Below, piece by piece: positions 8,703 to 17,854 of a stretch of DNA of 64,000 nt. Positions within the stretch are counted from its first letter, which is position 1. Every line of letters begins with the position of its first letter. A program made the translations under genes and the position numbers. This DNA comes from UBA5536 sp964592595 (GTDB taxonomy: Bacteria > Bacteroidota > Bacteroidia > Bacteroidales > F082), in contig CAZQFH010000005.1 in NCBI GenBank assembly GCA_964592595.1, forward strand, positions 42,467 to 106,466. The letters are read 5' to 3'. Under the pieces are notes generated by a model. That model did no database searches, had not been told where the DNA came from, and saw only the letters and a program-made list of their open reading frames with translations.

Positions 8703-9505
8703 ATGAAAACAGCGTTTAACCGCAGTCAAAAAATCCTGGTGATCCGTCAAGTTCTCGCAGAACATCCGGAAGTATTCGAGGGTAAAAGTGAAGCTTTGTT
8801 GGTATGCCATCTATTCCTCGAACAATCGCAGTTGCTGCTGCAAAAGATCACTCTTTTAGCAGAGCCTGCAAGCACTGTCTGGGTTGAGCGCATGGCCAAC
8901 AGTCAGCTTTTTGATGATTTGTTGTACAAGATGTTAAACATAGGGATGTTGCTGGCGCGTCGCAAGGGCGATTTGGGGATGGAAAACAGCTTTAAGGCGT
9001 ATAGCAGGGTGATTCACCGCTCATCTATCAGCAGGGCGATAGCCATTGCTGAGATGGAGGTAAGCACCTTTGCTGCCAACGAAGATAGCCTTTACCTGCG
9101 TTGGGTTTTGATCCTGAAGCACGTCGTCAGTTTGAGCAGCTGCATCTGGAGCTGGATCGTTATATGCGCTACCATGCCACTGACTATCCGCTCTTTACGC
9201 AGCGCTATCAAATCATTCGCAGGACACGTCCCAAGCCATCAGCACCAGAGCTGCCAACCGAATCGGATATCAGTGGCGGGGTCACAAACGCCCAAACCGG
9301 CGAAGCCGTTGTTGGTGCAGTGATCACCCTGATTGAGCATGCTTACAGCATCGAAACGGATGCCGATGGTTGTTATATGTTAGATGAGTTGCCTCCGAGC
9401 AGCTTTACCATAAGCTGTCATAAGCCTGCTTATCAGGTTTCTGAGTTAGCCAGTTTCATCCATACTGCCAACGACACTGTGATAATACATAACTTCGAAC
9501 TGTAA
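8703..9505 (+). pseudogene. Frameshifted helical protein with C-terminal carboxypeptidase-regulatory-like domain
   Basis: From the ATG at 8703 the frame encodes an all-helical segment of about 130 residues up to EDSLYLR near 9100. It then becomes nonsense and stops at 9323. Exactly there another frame opens (from about 9101, GFDPEARRQFEQLHLELDRY) and runs to the stop at 9503-9505. It ends in a carboxypeptidase-regulatory-like beta domain (ISGGVTNAQTGEAVVGAVITL...D-A-D-G-C-Y). The span is 803 bases, one short of a whole codon number, so a single lost base near 9095-9101 explains the break. This could be a true mutation or an assembly error. I do not recognise the helical half. No partner gene is evident. 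Confidence 0.6.
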
Positions 9506-9568
9506 TATGCAGACGCTGCTTCCTGATTAGCAGGCTGATAATCAATAAAATACTGCATGGCAGTTGCT

Positions 9569-9649
9569 ATGCGGTTTTTTGTTGCATTGGTTGTTCTCCT
9601 TGTTTTTGTTGTTTTGTATCAGAAAAAACAGACGAAAACTTTTGTTTAA
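9569..9649 (+). CDS. Candidate 26-residue single-membrane-helix peptide
   Basis: ATG-initiated reading frame of 26 residues. It is almost entirely a hydrophobic helix (RFFVALVVLLVFVVLY) followed by a basic tail (QKKQTKTFV). The tail and downstream DNA resemble the hydrophobic end of the decayed gene at 1102-1191 (QQKLT-stop-TFV), and both are followed by the same 19-mer. It could be a real small protein or a remnant of a larger coiled-coil/TM gene. Chance is possible because thymine-rich DNA encodes hydrophobic peptides. Confidence 0.25.
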   Translation: MRFFVALVVLLVFVVLYQKKQTKTFV

Positions 9650-9691
9650 ATGTCAATACGAGCCAACAGCCAACAGCCTCTTCAAACAGCC

Positions 9692-9732
9692 AAAAAAAAC
9701 TCCCGCCAGCCAATGCCAACGGGAGATTTTAT
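9692..9732. terminator. Bidirectional terminator after miniprotein copy 1
   Basis: Stem CTCCCG (9700-9705) / CGGGAG (9720-9725), with an A-run on the left and a T-rich run on the right, so it can act on both strands. It ends the minus-strand miniprotein gene at 9752. It marks the outer edge of the 2.5-kb direct repeat. Confidence 0.75.
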
Positions 9733-12206
9733 TATTCAGAGAGAACAGCAATTAATCTTCCAGTTCCTCTTTTTGGTCTTTCCAGTATTGATATACTTTC
9801 CGCCCGCCATAAGCAGCACCGAGTGTAAGCAACAAGGCAATGCCCGAACCAATGGGGGCATTTCCGCCTACAGGGCCACCACCGGATGAAGGGTCTCCCG
9901 GAGGAGGCGGTGGTCCTTGTGCCAATAGGCTTGTGCTTGCAATGGATAAAAGGGCTATTAAACTTAATTTAGCTATTATCTTTTTCATAGTGCTTGATTT
10001 TTAGCGGATGAATATTTTCTGTGTTTGAACTATTTTCTCATTTTGAATGCGAACCAGCATAATGCCTTCATAGTCAGGAAGCGTTATGATCATAGGCTTT
10101 TGGTAACTTTGATCAACTGATTGAAGCAATCTTCCGCTCAGGTCGTACAATGCAATTTGCACCTTGCCTTCGTAAGTTTCATTGAAAAGCACATAAAGCT
10201 GGTTTTCATTTGTCCAAACCCGGAAGTTATTGGCTGAATCCTGCAAATCCTGCATGCCTGTTACTCCCATAAAGTGAAGATTGAAGCGCAGCGGGTCGTT
10301 TTCAGCAGCATGGCTGAAATTGTATTGAGGTGTTTCGTGTAGGTTAACCATCTGACCGGTAAGCAGGTCTTCGAGGAAGATTTGAACTGTTGGTTCAAAA
10401 GTCTCGAGGTATTCAAAGCTCAAGGTGGCTTCACCTGACACTTCCAATTCAAAGGCTAAAGGAACGACCACCGTTTCCTGACTGTTAGCCAGGGTATTGA
10501 TAGAAAGTGCCTTGCCATCAGTTGAATGTGTAAATAGTTGTGGCGCGCCACTGAAACCTTTCAGCTTACTGGCATCATCAAAGCCATTGTAAGTATCATC
10601 AGCCTGTTCGCGGAAGCGAATAAAGGTGGCATCGGAAGAGTTGTTGGCAGAGACGGCTATTTTAATTACATCCTGGTAGTTTTGTCTTTCTTTGTAAAAG
10701 GCTTGATTGCTATGCACCCTTACACTGTTATCAAAAGTCACCACTGGATCAGCACTTTTAGCTTCAACAAAAACGGACTGACCAACAGGGATATATTGCT
10801 GTCCTCCAGGGACATCGGGATCCAAATAGCTCACATAATTCCCGGTTTCTGAATTGAAATAATATACAGCATTTTCAATAGCTGTTTTATCAACCAAATC
10901 CCAGTCGATGGCTGACGGGTAGGGGTTAGGTATCAGTTTAAAATTACCAGCAGTAACGCTTTCAGCAGCAGTTGAAAAACTGCCATTATTCATGGTTCCG
11001 GTGAAAGTGAATTTATCACTTGCATCAGCAACATAAGACAGGAATCCTTTTTGATTATCCAGGTTTTCGGTGAGGCTGGTAATTCCTGACCAGGAATTCT
11101 CTGGGGTTTGATTGGGAACAAAATGCCAGAGGTAAGTACCAGTGAAAACATCACCTGCTTGAATATCGGATGCCAGAGGAATGGATATTAAGTGGTATTT
11201 GTATTTTGCAGGATCGCTGCCAGGCACTTGTCCACCGGTTACATAGCGTTCGATACTGGTTGAGCCGGTGCCGTCAAGCGTGCCATGAACGAGCAAGGAT
11301 CCTGTTCCGGCAGCATCCGACTTGATAGTGAGTGATCCGTTGAGGGTGAGGTTGTAGCAGTCGGCATCAGTTGACGAAGAAATAACTACTGTTTCTGCAT
11401 TTCCAATAGTTGTATTTGCAGAAGAAGTTGGGACTCCATTACTCCAATTAGTCGCTGTATTCCAGTCAGTGGTTGAGGCACCTGTCCACACAGTTTCGTA
11501 AAGCAAAAACTGATTGTTATTTAAAGCTCCTGGTGTAGCGGTTGCTGGTTCCTCCCAAACAAATTCATCATATGCAATACCTGCACCACTTAGTTGTAAT
11601 GAATGACCAACAGTTGTAGAACCCGTTTCTGATACACCAATATCCGTTGATTCAATACCATTTGCTGGGCCATCTGTAGCGGTGAAAGTACCTTCATAGC
11701 TTAAAAATTGAATCAATGATCCATCATAGGATAATGCCAGACCATCCGGCGCTCCATTTTGCATTACAGTACTCCAAGAATAAAAAGTGTATGCACCTAC
11801 AGAGCTTCCTGTTACCAGATTGTCAATCGTTTCAGAATCATATGAAGTTCCTCCACTGCCATTGTATAGATTCACCTGGAATTTTGACAGATCGTAATCT
11901 CCTGGATTTTTTATGACAATTTCAACCATTTCATTAACATCTCCACCATCATTATCATAATGAATTTCATTGATCCAGGCGATGGGGGTAGCTGGAGCTT
12001 CATCAGTTGTTGCTGTGGCTTCTGGTACACTGCCGTCTGTTTTGTAATTGATGGTCGCATCAGTGCCGTTGTAAGGGAATATTTTAAAATAATACGATGT
12101 TTCAGCATTTAGCCCGGTAAACTGATGACTCTGAGCACCACTTGCCACATTTTTTACTAAGGCTCCATCAGCTTCCGCTGTGCCGTCAATTGGTGCAGTG
12201 ATATCA
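9700..12206. repeat. 2.5-kb direct repeat, copy 1
   Basis: Copy 1 of a direct repeat with copy 2 at 15348-17854, at a constant offset of 5648 bases and therefore without indels. It covers the terminator, the 78-residue miniprotein gene and the 3' half of the protease gene. One mismatch is visible at 9717/15365. Everywhere else I compared, and in both translated products, the copies are identical. At 12206/17854 identity falls abruptly, inside a fibronectin type III domain. Confidence 0.92.
9752..9988 (-). CDS. T9SS-cargo-linked miniprotein, copy 1 (PID-CTERM-like)
   Basis: 78 residues: signal peptide (to LLAQ, about residue 23), a proline/glycine linker (GPPPPPGDPSSGGG), then GGNAPIGSG leading into a hydrophobic helix (IALLLTLGAAYGG) and a charged tail (RKVYQYWKDQKEELED). 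Short motif, helix and positively charged end is the layout of a C-terminal sorting/anchor signal. I recall a Bacteroidota domain named PID-CTERM of this shape, but here the motif is A-P-I-G and the name is tentative. The whole protein is little more than a signal peptide and an anchor. It starts 12 bases after the protease stop, clearly the same operon. Identical copy at 15400-15636; divergent copy at 50355-50585. Confidence 0.75.
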   Translation of the reverse strand: MKKIIAKLSLIALLSIASTSLLAQGPPPPPGDPSSGGGPVGGNAPIGSGIALLLTLGAAYGGRKVYQYWKDQKEELED

Positions 12207-14977
12207 GCATATCCAACACTGCTGCCCTTAATAAGATAAGCCTCAGTAGCGTCTGAATCTGTCCAGCTTAGGGTTATGGCTGTGGAGGAATTGGCAGTTG
12301 CAACAAAGTTTGCAGGATGGTTGGAAGGCTCCACCACAGGGCTAGTTACGCTTCCGCTACAAACTATTGCTTTGTTGATGGCACCGGTTGAACTGGCTGT
12401 AATATTTTCATCGTTGTAACTTCCAGCAGCTAAGTCCGCTTTTAAACGCACGTAAATAGTTGTGCTGCCAACAGTGCCTCCAACTTGGCCAATTGTAATC
12501 GGATTGGTGGCTACAAAAGAGCCACCTGTGCCAGTTGATATTTCATAATTCGTTGGCGGGGTAATGGTAATATCGTTGGTAAGGTTACTGCCCTCAACCG
12601 CAAAGGATTGCTCTGCTGAGGGGCCATTGCCTTCGAGGTAGGTGAAATCTGTGAGGGAGGCAGGGTTTACTGTGATGGTTGGGCCACTTGCTGCACCAAT
12701 CCATTCACCAGGATCAAAATCTTGTGGGGCATCTTGTGGATCATTTATAGTTCCTGCATCACCTGTGTCATTCCAAATATTCCATTCAGAAAATGTATAA
12801 GTAGAATTTCCACTTGATACAGTTGCTTTTCTTTCAGCCCTGCCATCTTCAAATTCATGGTTAGTTCCTGAACCATCTTCACCAGGTACACCAAACATAT
12901 CAATAATATTGTCAGAAGGATCTCTTAACGCAATTTGGTCATCACCATTGCTATCAGCTGGGCCTCCAGTTCCGATACTTTGATCTGCCGCAAATCCATA
13001 TGTGGAGGTAAAAGTTGTTTGATTTGCACAGACGATGTAAAAACCACCTGCTTGAATCGTACCTGTTAATTCTACTGCTGATTGCGGAATTGCATTTTCA
13101 TTTGTCCATCTTTGTAGATCATAGCCTGTGCTTAAATCAACAGCAGAGGCACCAGCATTGTAAATTTCTACAAATCTCGCACCAGCTTCATTATTTGGAT
13201 CAGCAAGTTCTGTTATAAATAATTGCCCCAATCCTGTTGCACTCAGCGAGCTGTTTCCGGTAACCACGAGCGAATATTGCTGGCTGCCGCTACTTAAAGT
13301 CCCTTTGTGGCTAACAGTGATGGTATACACGCCTCCGGCAGTGGGCGCTGCAATGCGCACCTGCTCCACATTGTCGCGGATGTTGTCGCCGGTGGTGGCT
13401 GCGTTGTTTGGGGTGGCCGGATTGAGTATCCAGGGTTGCGACACGGTGTTGCCGGCATCGGTGATGCGCAGATCCAGGTCGTTTACCAGCATGATATCCG
13501 CTGGGTTGAGATTGTCTGTAGGAGGTGTTCCGGCAGGATCAGTCCACACAATAGTGGCTACTAAGGGCTCTCCGCCAACAGCTTCCACCGTGTAGGTGAT
13601 GCTTTCGCTTTGTACCAAGTTGGCTTCAACGATGTGGTCGCTGTTGGCTGCCTGACTGGTCATTACGGCTGCTGCCGCCTGTGTGTTCATCAATCCCCAG
13701 CCATATACATAGTCAGGACCAGCATTGCCCAGGTCAGTTGCTGTGTGCAGGATAAGCCCCTTCATGGTAGCAGAACGCAATGCCACGCCAGGGTGCAGGT
13801 TTTCCTGATGCTGGAGCAACAAACCCACCGAACCGGTAACCATTGGCCCCGACATGGAAGTGCCGCTCCAGCTTGCATAGCTATTATCGCTTGGGTTATT
13901 ATCACCATCTTTGGCCAGTGAAGAATAAACACCTACACCCTTTGCCACGATATCCGGCTTAACGCGTCCGTCGTCGGTTGGTCCCCAGCCACTGAAGGAT
14001 GACATGGCTGATGCGTTGTTTACCGCTCCCACAACCATGATGTTCTTTGAAGTGGCAGAGTGGGCAATGGATTGATAGCCTGTAGCCCCCCCATCCAGCT
14101 GACGGGCAGTGGTACTGGCTTCCCATGCCCAGTTATTGTTTGGGTTTCGTACATAATGTGTTCCTGAAGTGATGCCTTCACCGCGGTCGTTACCAGCTGA
14201 TTTCACGATGAGGTAATTGGGAGCATTGTAAGCAATATTGTCCCAGCTCTGGGCCTCACTGCTATAAAATCCCCAGTAAAAATCTTCTGTTTCATTGATC
14301 GTGGGATTGCCCCACCAATGCCATCCACTGTTACCCGACCAGCTGCCACTTGCCCATCCAGTGATCAATCCATAGGAGTGCTGACTCACTTTGAGACCAG
14401 CAGCAGCTGCTGTGGCCATTTCAGATTCGTCGCTGTTCCAGTCGTAGGCATCCAGACTGGCTGCATACGACATGCCTTTGGCGGCTGCATCCACACCTGA
14501 AGCCATGATGGTGCCTGCCACATGCGTGGGGTGGTCGTTGATGCCATCAAGGCTCACACCATCCTTATCAGTTACCCTTCCGGTAAGCTCAATATGTGTC
14601 GTCCGAACATCGCCACCATCCCATTCGCCCAGCGTCTGACCGGCGCCGGTGAGGCTTAGGCCAGCCACACCACTTGGATAAACCCTATCGGAATTGATTA
14701 ATGCTGCACCATTGGCATTAAAGGTAGTATAATACATCGGCATGCCATTTTCGTCCAGGCGCATCAAGGTAGTGATACGCCCGTTGTCATCCTTGGTGCG
14801 GATAGGCCACCCCATTTCGGTGGCAACTCTGATAGCTGCTTCTTTTTCTGTTTCTTCTTGTATTTTTAACTTTTCAGCAAGATTTAAAAGGTTATTCTTC
14901 TGCGCTGTATTTTGGGCAAAGGAAAAACTCAGACATCCTGAAAGTACTAATACAATCGTAAGGACTTTCTTTTTCAT
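10001..14977 (-). CDS. Giant subtilisin-like (S8) protease with lamin-tail domains and T9SS sorting domain
   Basis: 1658 residues from the ATG at 14977. The upstream ATG at 15046 would precede the signal peptide with 23 extra residues. The signal peptide ends at SFAQ (about 22). The S8 domain (about 110-440) has the triad Asp120 (GEWDGG), His149 (DHPTHVAGT, with Pro replacing the usual Gly) and Ser374 (SGTSMSGP), plus Asn263. A jelly-roll domain, a lamin-tail domain (FITELADPNNEAG), an Ig-like domain and an Fn3 domain follow. A second lamin-tail domain (INEIHYDND), a domain with NPYPSAIDW, and a C-terminal Por-type sorting domain ending QKIFIR complete it. Predicted to be exported by the Sec system, then by T9SS to the cell surface. 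The 3' half is identical to that of the next protease. Confidence 0.9.
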   Translation of the reverse strand: MKKKVLTIVLVLSGCLSFSFAQNTAQKNNLLNLAEKLKIQEETEKEAAIRVATEMGWPIRTKDDNGRITTLMRLDENGMPMYYTTFNANGAALINSDRVYPSGVAGLSLTGAGQTLGEWDGGDVRTTHIELTGRVTDKDGVSLDGINDHPTHVAGTIMASGVDAAAKGMSYAASLDAYDWNSDESEMATAAAAGLKVSQHSYGLITGWASGSWSGNSGWHWWGNPTINETEDFYWGFYSSEAQSWDNIAYNAPNYLIVKSAGNDRGEGITSGTHYVRNPNNNWAWEASTTARQLDGGATGYQSIAHSATSKNIMVVGAVNNASAMSSFSGWGPTDDGRVKPDIVAKGVGVYSSLAKDGDNNPSDNSYASWSGTSMSGPMVTGSVGLLLQHQENLHPGVALRSATMKGLILHTATDLGNAGPDYVYGWGLMNTQAAAAVMTSQAANSDHIVEANLVQSESITYTVEAVGGEPLVATIVWTDPAGTPPTDNLNPADIMLVNDLDLRITDAGNTVSQPWILNPATPNNAATTGDNIRDNVEQVRIAAPTAGGVYTITVSHKGTLSSGSQQYSLVVTGNSSLSATGLGQLFITELADPNNEAGARFVEIYNAGASAVDLSTGYDLQRWTNENAIPQSAVELTGTIQAGGFYIVCANQTTFTSTYGFAADQSIGTGGPADSNGDDQIALRDPSDNIIDMFGVPGEDGSGTNHEFEDGRAERKATVSSGNSTYTFSEWNIWNDTGDAGTINDPQDAPQDFDPGEWIGAASGPTITVNPASLTDFTYLEGNGPSAEQSFAVEGSNLTNDITITPPTNYEISTGTGGSFVATNPITIGQVGGTVGSTTIYVRLKADLAAGSYNDENITASSTGAINKAIVCSGSVTSPVVEPSNHPANFVATANSSTAITLSWTDSDATEAYLIKGSSVGYADITAPIDGTAEADGALVKNVASGAQSHQFTGLNAETSYYFKIFPYNGTDATINYKTDGSVPEATATTDEAPATPIAWINEIHYDNDGGDVNEMVEIVIKNPGDYDLSKFQVNLYNGSGGTSYDSETIDNLVTGSSVGAYTFYSWSTVMQNGAPDGLALSYDGSLIQFLSYEGTFTATDGPANGIESTDIGVSETGSTTVGHSLQLSGAGIAYDEFVWEEPATATPGALNNNQFLLYETVWTGASTTDWNTATNWSNGVPTSSANTTIGNAETVVISSSTDADCYNLTLNGSLTIKSDAAGTGSLLVHGTLDGTGSTSIERYVTGGQVPGSDPAKYKYHLISIPLASDIQAGDVFTGTYLWHFVPNQTPENSWSGITSLTENLDNQKGFLSYVADASDKFTFTGTMNNGSFSTAAESVTAGNFKLIPNPYPSAIDWDLVDKTAIENAVYYFNSETGNYVSYLDPDVPGGQQYIPVGQSVFVEAKSADPVVTFDNSVRVHSNQAFYKERQNYQDVIKIAVSANNSSDATFIRFREQADDTYNGFDDASKLKGFSGAPQLFTHSTDGKALSINTLANSQETVVVPLAFELEVSGEATLSFEYLETFEPTVQIFLEDLLTGQMVNLHETPQYNFSHAAENDPLRFNLHFMGVTGMQDLQDSANNFRVWTNENQLYVLFNETYEGKVQIALYDLSGRLLQSVDQSYQKPMIITLPDYEGIMLVRIQNEKIVQTQKIFIR

Positions 14978-15340
14978 AAGCTTTAAAATTGGTAAAAAAT
15001 TGGTTAAATAGGGCGATAAAGATATAAAAATACGCTTAAGAAGCATTTTATCATTATATTAAATCAATTTAATTTAATCCTTGAATTTGAAAATGCGAAA
15101 CAGTTTTAAGAAATCCAACTGTTGAATGATGCTTTGATTGAGGGAAGTTGTAAGTGTTACGGAGCTGCGAGCTTTGGGTATTATGATTATTAATCTGGTT
15201 GATCTTGTTCCTTTGTCTAAGTTATCAATACTTTGTTCTTTATTAACAATCACTGTTGTCCGGCATAATTCAAATAATAATGCTCAATCGTTTTAATATT
15301 AACGTCCCTACGTTTAAAACTAACGGCCAATGCCAAATGC
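14978..15340. other. Intergenic region between the two tandem protease cassettes
   Basis: About 360 bases with no ORF. It should contain the promoter of the 10001-14977 gene. The only candidate I see is a weak minus-strand TATCTTTA at 15017-15024. Confidence 0.35.
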
Positions 15341-15380
15341 AAAAAATCTCCCGCCAGCCAATGCTAACGGGAGATTTTAT
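15341..15380. terminator. Bidirectional terminator after miniprotein copy 2
   Basis: Same hairpin as at 9692-9732: CTCCCG (15348-15353) with CGGGAG (15368-15373), flanked by A- and T-rich tracts. It has one loop difference (T at 15365 where copy 1 has C at 9717). Confidence 0.75.
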
Positions 15381-17854
15381 TATTCAGAGAGAACAGCAAT
15401 TAATCTTCCAGTTCCTCTTTTTGGTCTTTCCAGTATTGATATACTTTCCGCCCGCCATAAGCAGCACCGAGTGTAAGCAACAAGGCAATGCCCGAACCAA
15501 TGGGGGCATTTCCGCCTACAGGGCCACCACCGGATGAAGGGTCTCCCGGAGGAGGCGGTGGTCCTTGTGCCAATAGGCTTGTGCTTGCAATGGATAAAAG
15601 GGCTATTAAACTTAATTTAGCTATTATCTTTTTCATAGTGCTTGATTTTTAGCGGATGAATATTTTCTGTGTTTGAACTATTTTCTCATTTTGAATGCGA
15701 ACCAGCATAATGCCTTCATAGTCAGGAAGCGTTATGATCATAGGCTTTTGGTAACTTTGATCAACTGATTGAAGCAATCTTCCGCTCAGGTCGTACAATG
15801 CAATTTGCACCTTGCCTTCGTAAGTTTCATTGAAAAGCACATAAAGCTGGTTTTCATTTGTCCAAACCCGGAAGTTATTGGCTGAATCCTGCAAATCCTG
15901 CATGCCTGTTACTCCCATAAAGTGAAGATTGAAGCGCAGCGGGTCGTTTTCAGCAGCATGGCTGAAATTGTATTGAGGTGTTTCGTGTAGGTTAACCATC
16001 TGACCGGTAAGCAGGTCTTCGAGGAAGATTTGAACTGTTGGTTCAAAAGTCTCGAGGTATTCAAAGCTCAAGGTGGCTTCACCTGACACTTCCAATTCAA
16101 AGGCTAAAGGAACGACCACCGTTTCCTGACTGTTAGCCAGGGTATTGATAGAAAGTGCCTTGCCATCAGTTGAATGTGTAAATAGTTGTGGCGCGCCACT
16201 GAAACCTTTCAGCTTACTGGCATCATCAAAGCCATTGTAAGTATCATCAGCCTGTTCGCGGAAGCGAATAAAGGTGGCATCGGAAGAGTTGTTGGCAGAG
16301 ACGGCTATTTTAATTACATCCTGGTAGTTTTGTCTTTCTTTGTAAAAGGCTTGATTGCTATGCACCCTTACACTGTTATCAAAAGTCACCACTGGATCAG
16401 CACTTTTAGCTTCAACAAAAACGGACTGACCAACAGGGATATATTGCTGTCCTCCAGGGACATCGGGATCCAAATAGCTCACATAATTCCCGGTTTCTGA
16501 ATTGAAATAATATACAGCATTTTCAATAGCTGTTTTATCAACCAAATCCCAGTCGATGGCTGACGGGTAGGGGTTAGGTATCAGTTTAAAATTACCAGCA
16601 GTAACGCTTTCAGCAGCAGTTGAAAAACTGCCATTATTCATGGTTCCGGTGAAAGTGAATTTATCACTTGCATCAGCAACATAAGACAGGAATCCTTTTT
16701 GATTATCCAGGTTTTCGGTGAGGCTGGTAATTCCTGACCAGGAATTCTCTGGGGTTTGATTGGGAACAAAATGCCAGAGGTAAGTACCAGTGAAAACATC
16801 ACCTGCTTGAATATCGGATGCCAGAGGAATGGATATTAAGTGGTATTTGTATTTTGCAGGATCGCTGCCAGGCACTTGTCCACCGGTTACATAGCGTTCG
16901 ATACTGGTTGAGCCGGTGCCGTCAAGCGTGCCATGAACGAGCAAGGATCCTGTTCCGGCAGCATCCGACTTGATAGTGAGTGATCCGTTGAGGGTGAGGT
17001 TGTAGCAGTCGGCATCAGTTGACGAAGAAATAACTACTGTTTCTGCATTTCCAATAGTTGTATTTGCAGAAGAAGTTGGGACTCCATTACTCCAATTAGT
17101 CGCTGTATTCCAGTCAGTGGTTGAGGCACCTGTCCACACAGTTTCGTAAAGCAAAAACTGATTGTTATTTAAAGCTCCTGGTGTAGCGGTTGCTGGTTCC
17201 TCCCAAACAAATTCATCATATGCAATACCTGCACCACTTAGTTGTAATGAATGACCAACAGTTGTAGAACCCGTTTCTGATACACCAATATCCGTTGATT
17301 CAATACCATTTGCTGGGCCATCTGTAGCGGTGAAAGTACCTTCATAGCTTAAAAATTGAATCAATGATCCATCATAGGATAATGCCAGACCATCCGGCGC
17401 TCCATTTTGCATTACAGTACTCCAAGAATAAAAAGTGTATGCACCTACAGAGCTTCCTGTTACCAGATTGTCAATCGTTTCAGAATCATATGAAGTTCCT
17501 CCACTGCCATTGTATAGATTCACCTGGAATTTTGACAGATCGTAATCTCCTGGATTTTTTATGACAATTTCAACCATTTCATTAACATCTCCACCATCAT
17601 TATCATAATGAATTTCATTGATCCAGGCGATGGGGGTAGCTGGAGCTTCATCAGTTGTTGCTGTGGCTTCTGGTACACTGCCGTCTGTTTTGTAATTGAT
17701 GGTCGCATCAGTGCCGTTGTAAGGGAATATTTTAAAATAATACGATGTTTCAGCATTTAGCCCGGTAAACTGATGACTCTGAGCACCACTTGCCACATTT
17801 TTTACTAAGGCTCCATCAGCTTCCGCTGTGCCGTCAATTGGTGCAGTGATATCA
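15348..17854. repeat. 2.5-kb direct repeat, copy 2
   Basis: Partner of 9700-12206. The outer edge falls exactly at the terminator stem. The inner edge falls inside the Fn3 domain: just beyond 17854 the two genes still encode homologous Fn3 strands but at much lower identity. Confidence 0.92.
15400..15636 (-). CDS. T9SS-cargo-linked miniprotein, copy 2 (PID-CTERM-like)
   Basis: Protein identical over all 78 residues to the one at 9752-9988: signal peptide, proline/glycine linker, A-P-I-G motif, one hydrophobic helix, charged tail. It starts 12 bases after the stop of the protease at 15649, the same spacing as in copy 1. Identity at the DNA level means it moved or was converted together with the protease 3' half. 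Confidence 0.75.
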   Translation of the reverse strand: MKKIIAKLSLIALLSIASTSLLAQGPPPPPGDPSSGGGPVGGNAPIGSGIALLLTLGAAYGGRKVYQYWKDQKEELED

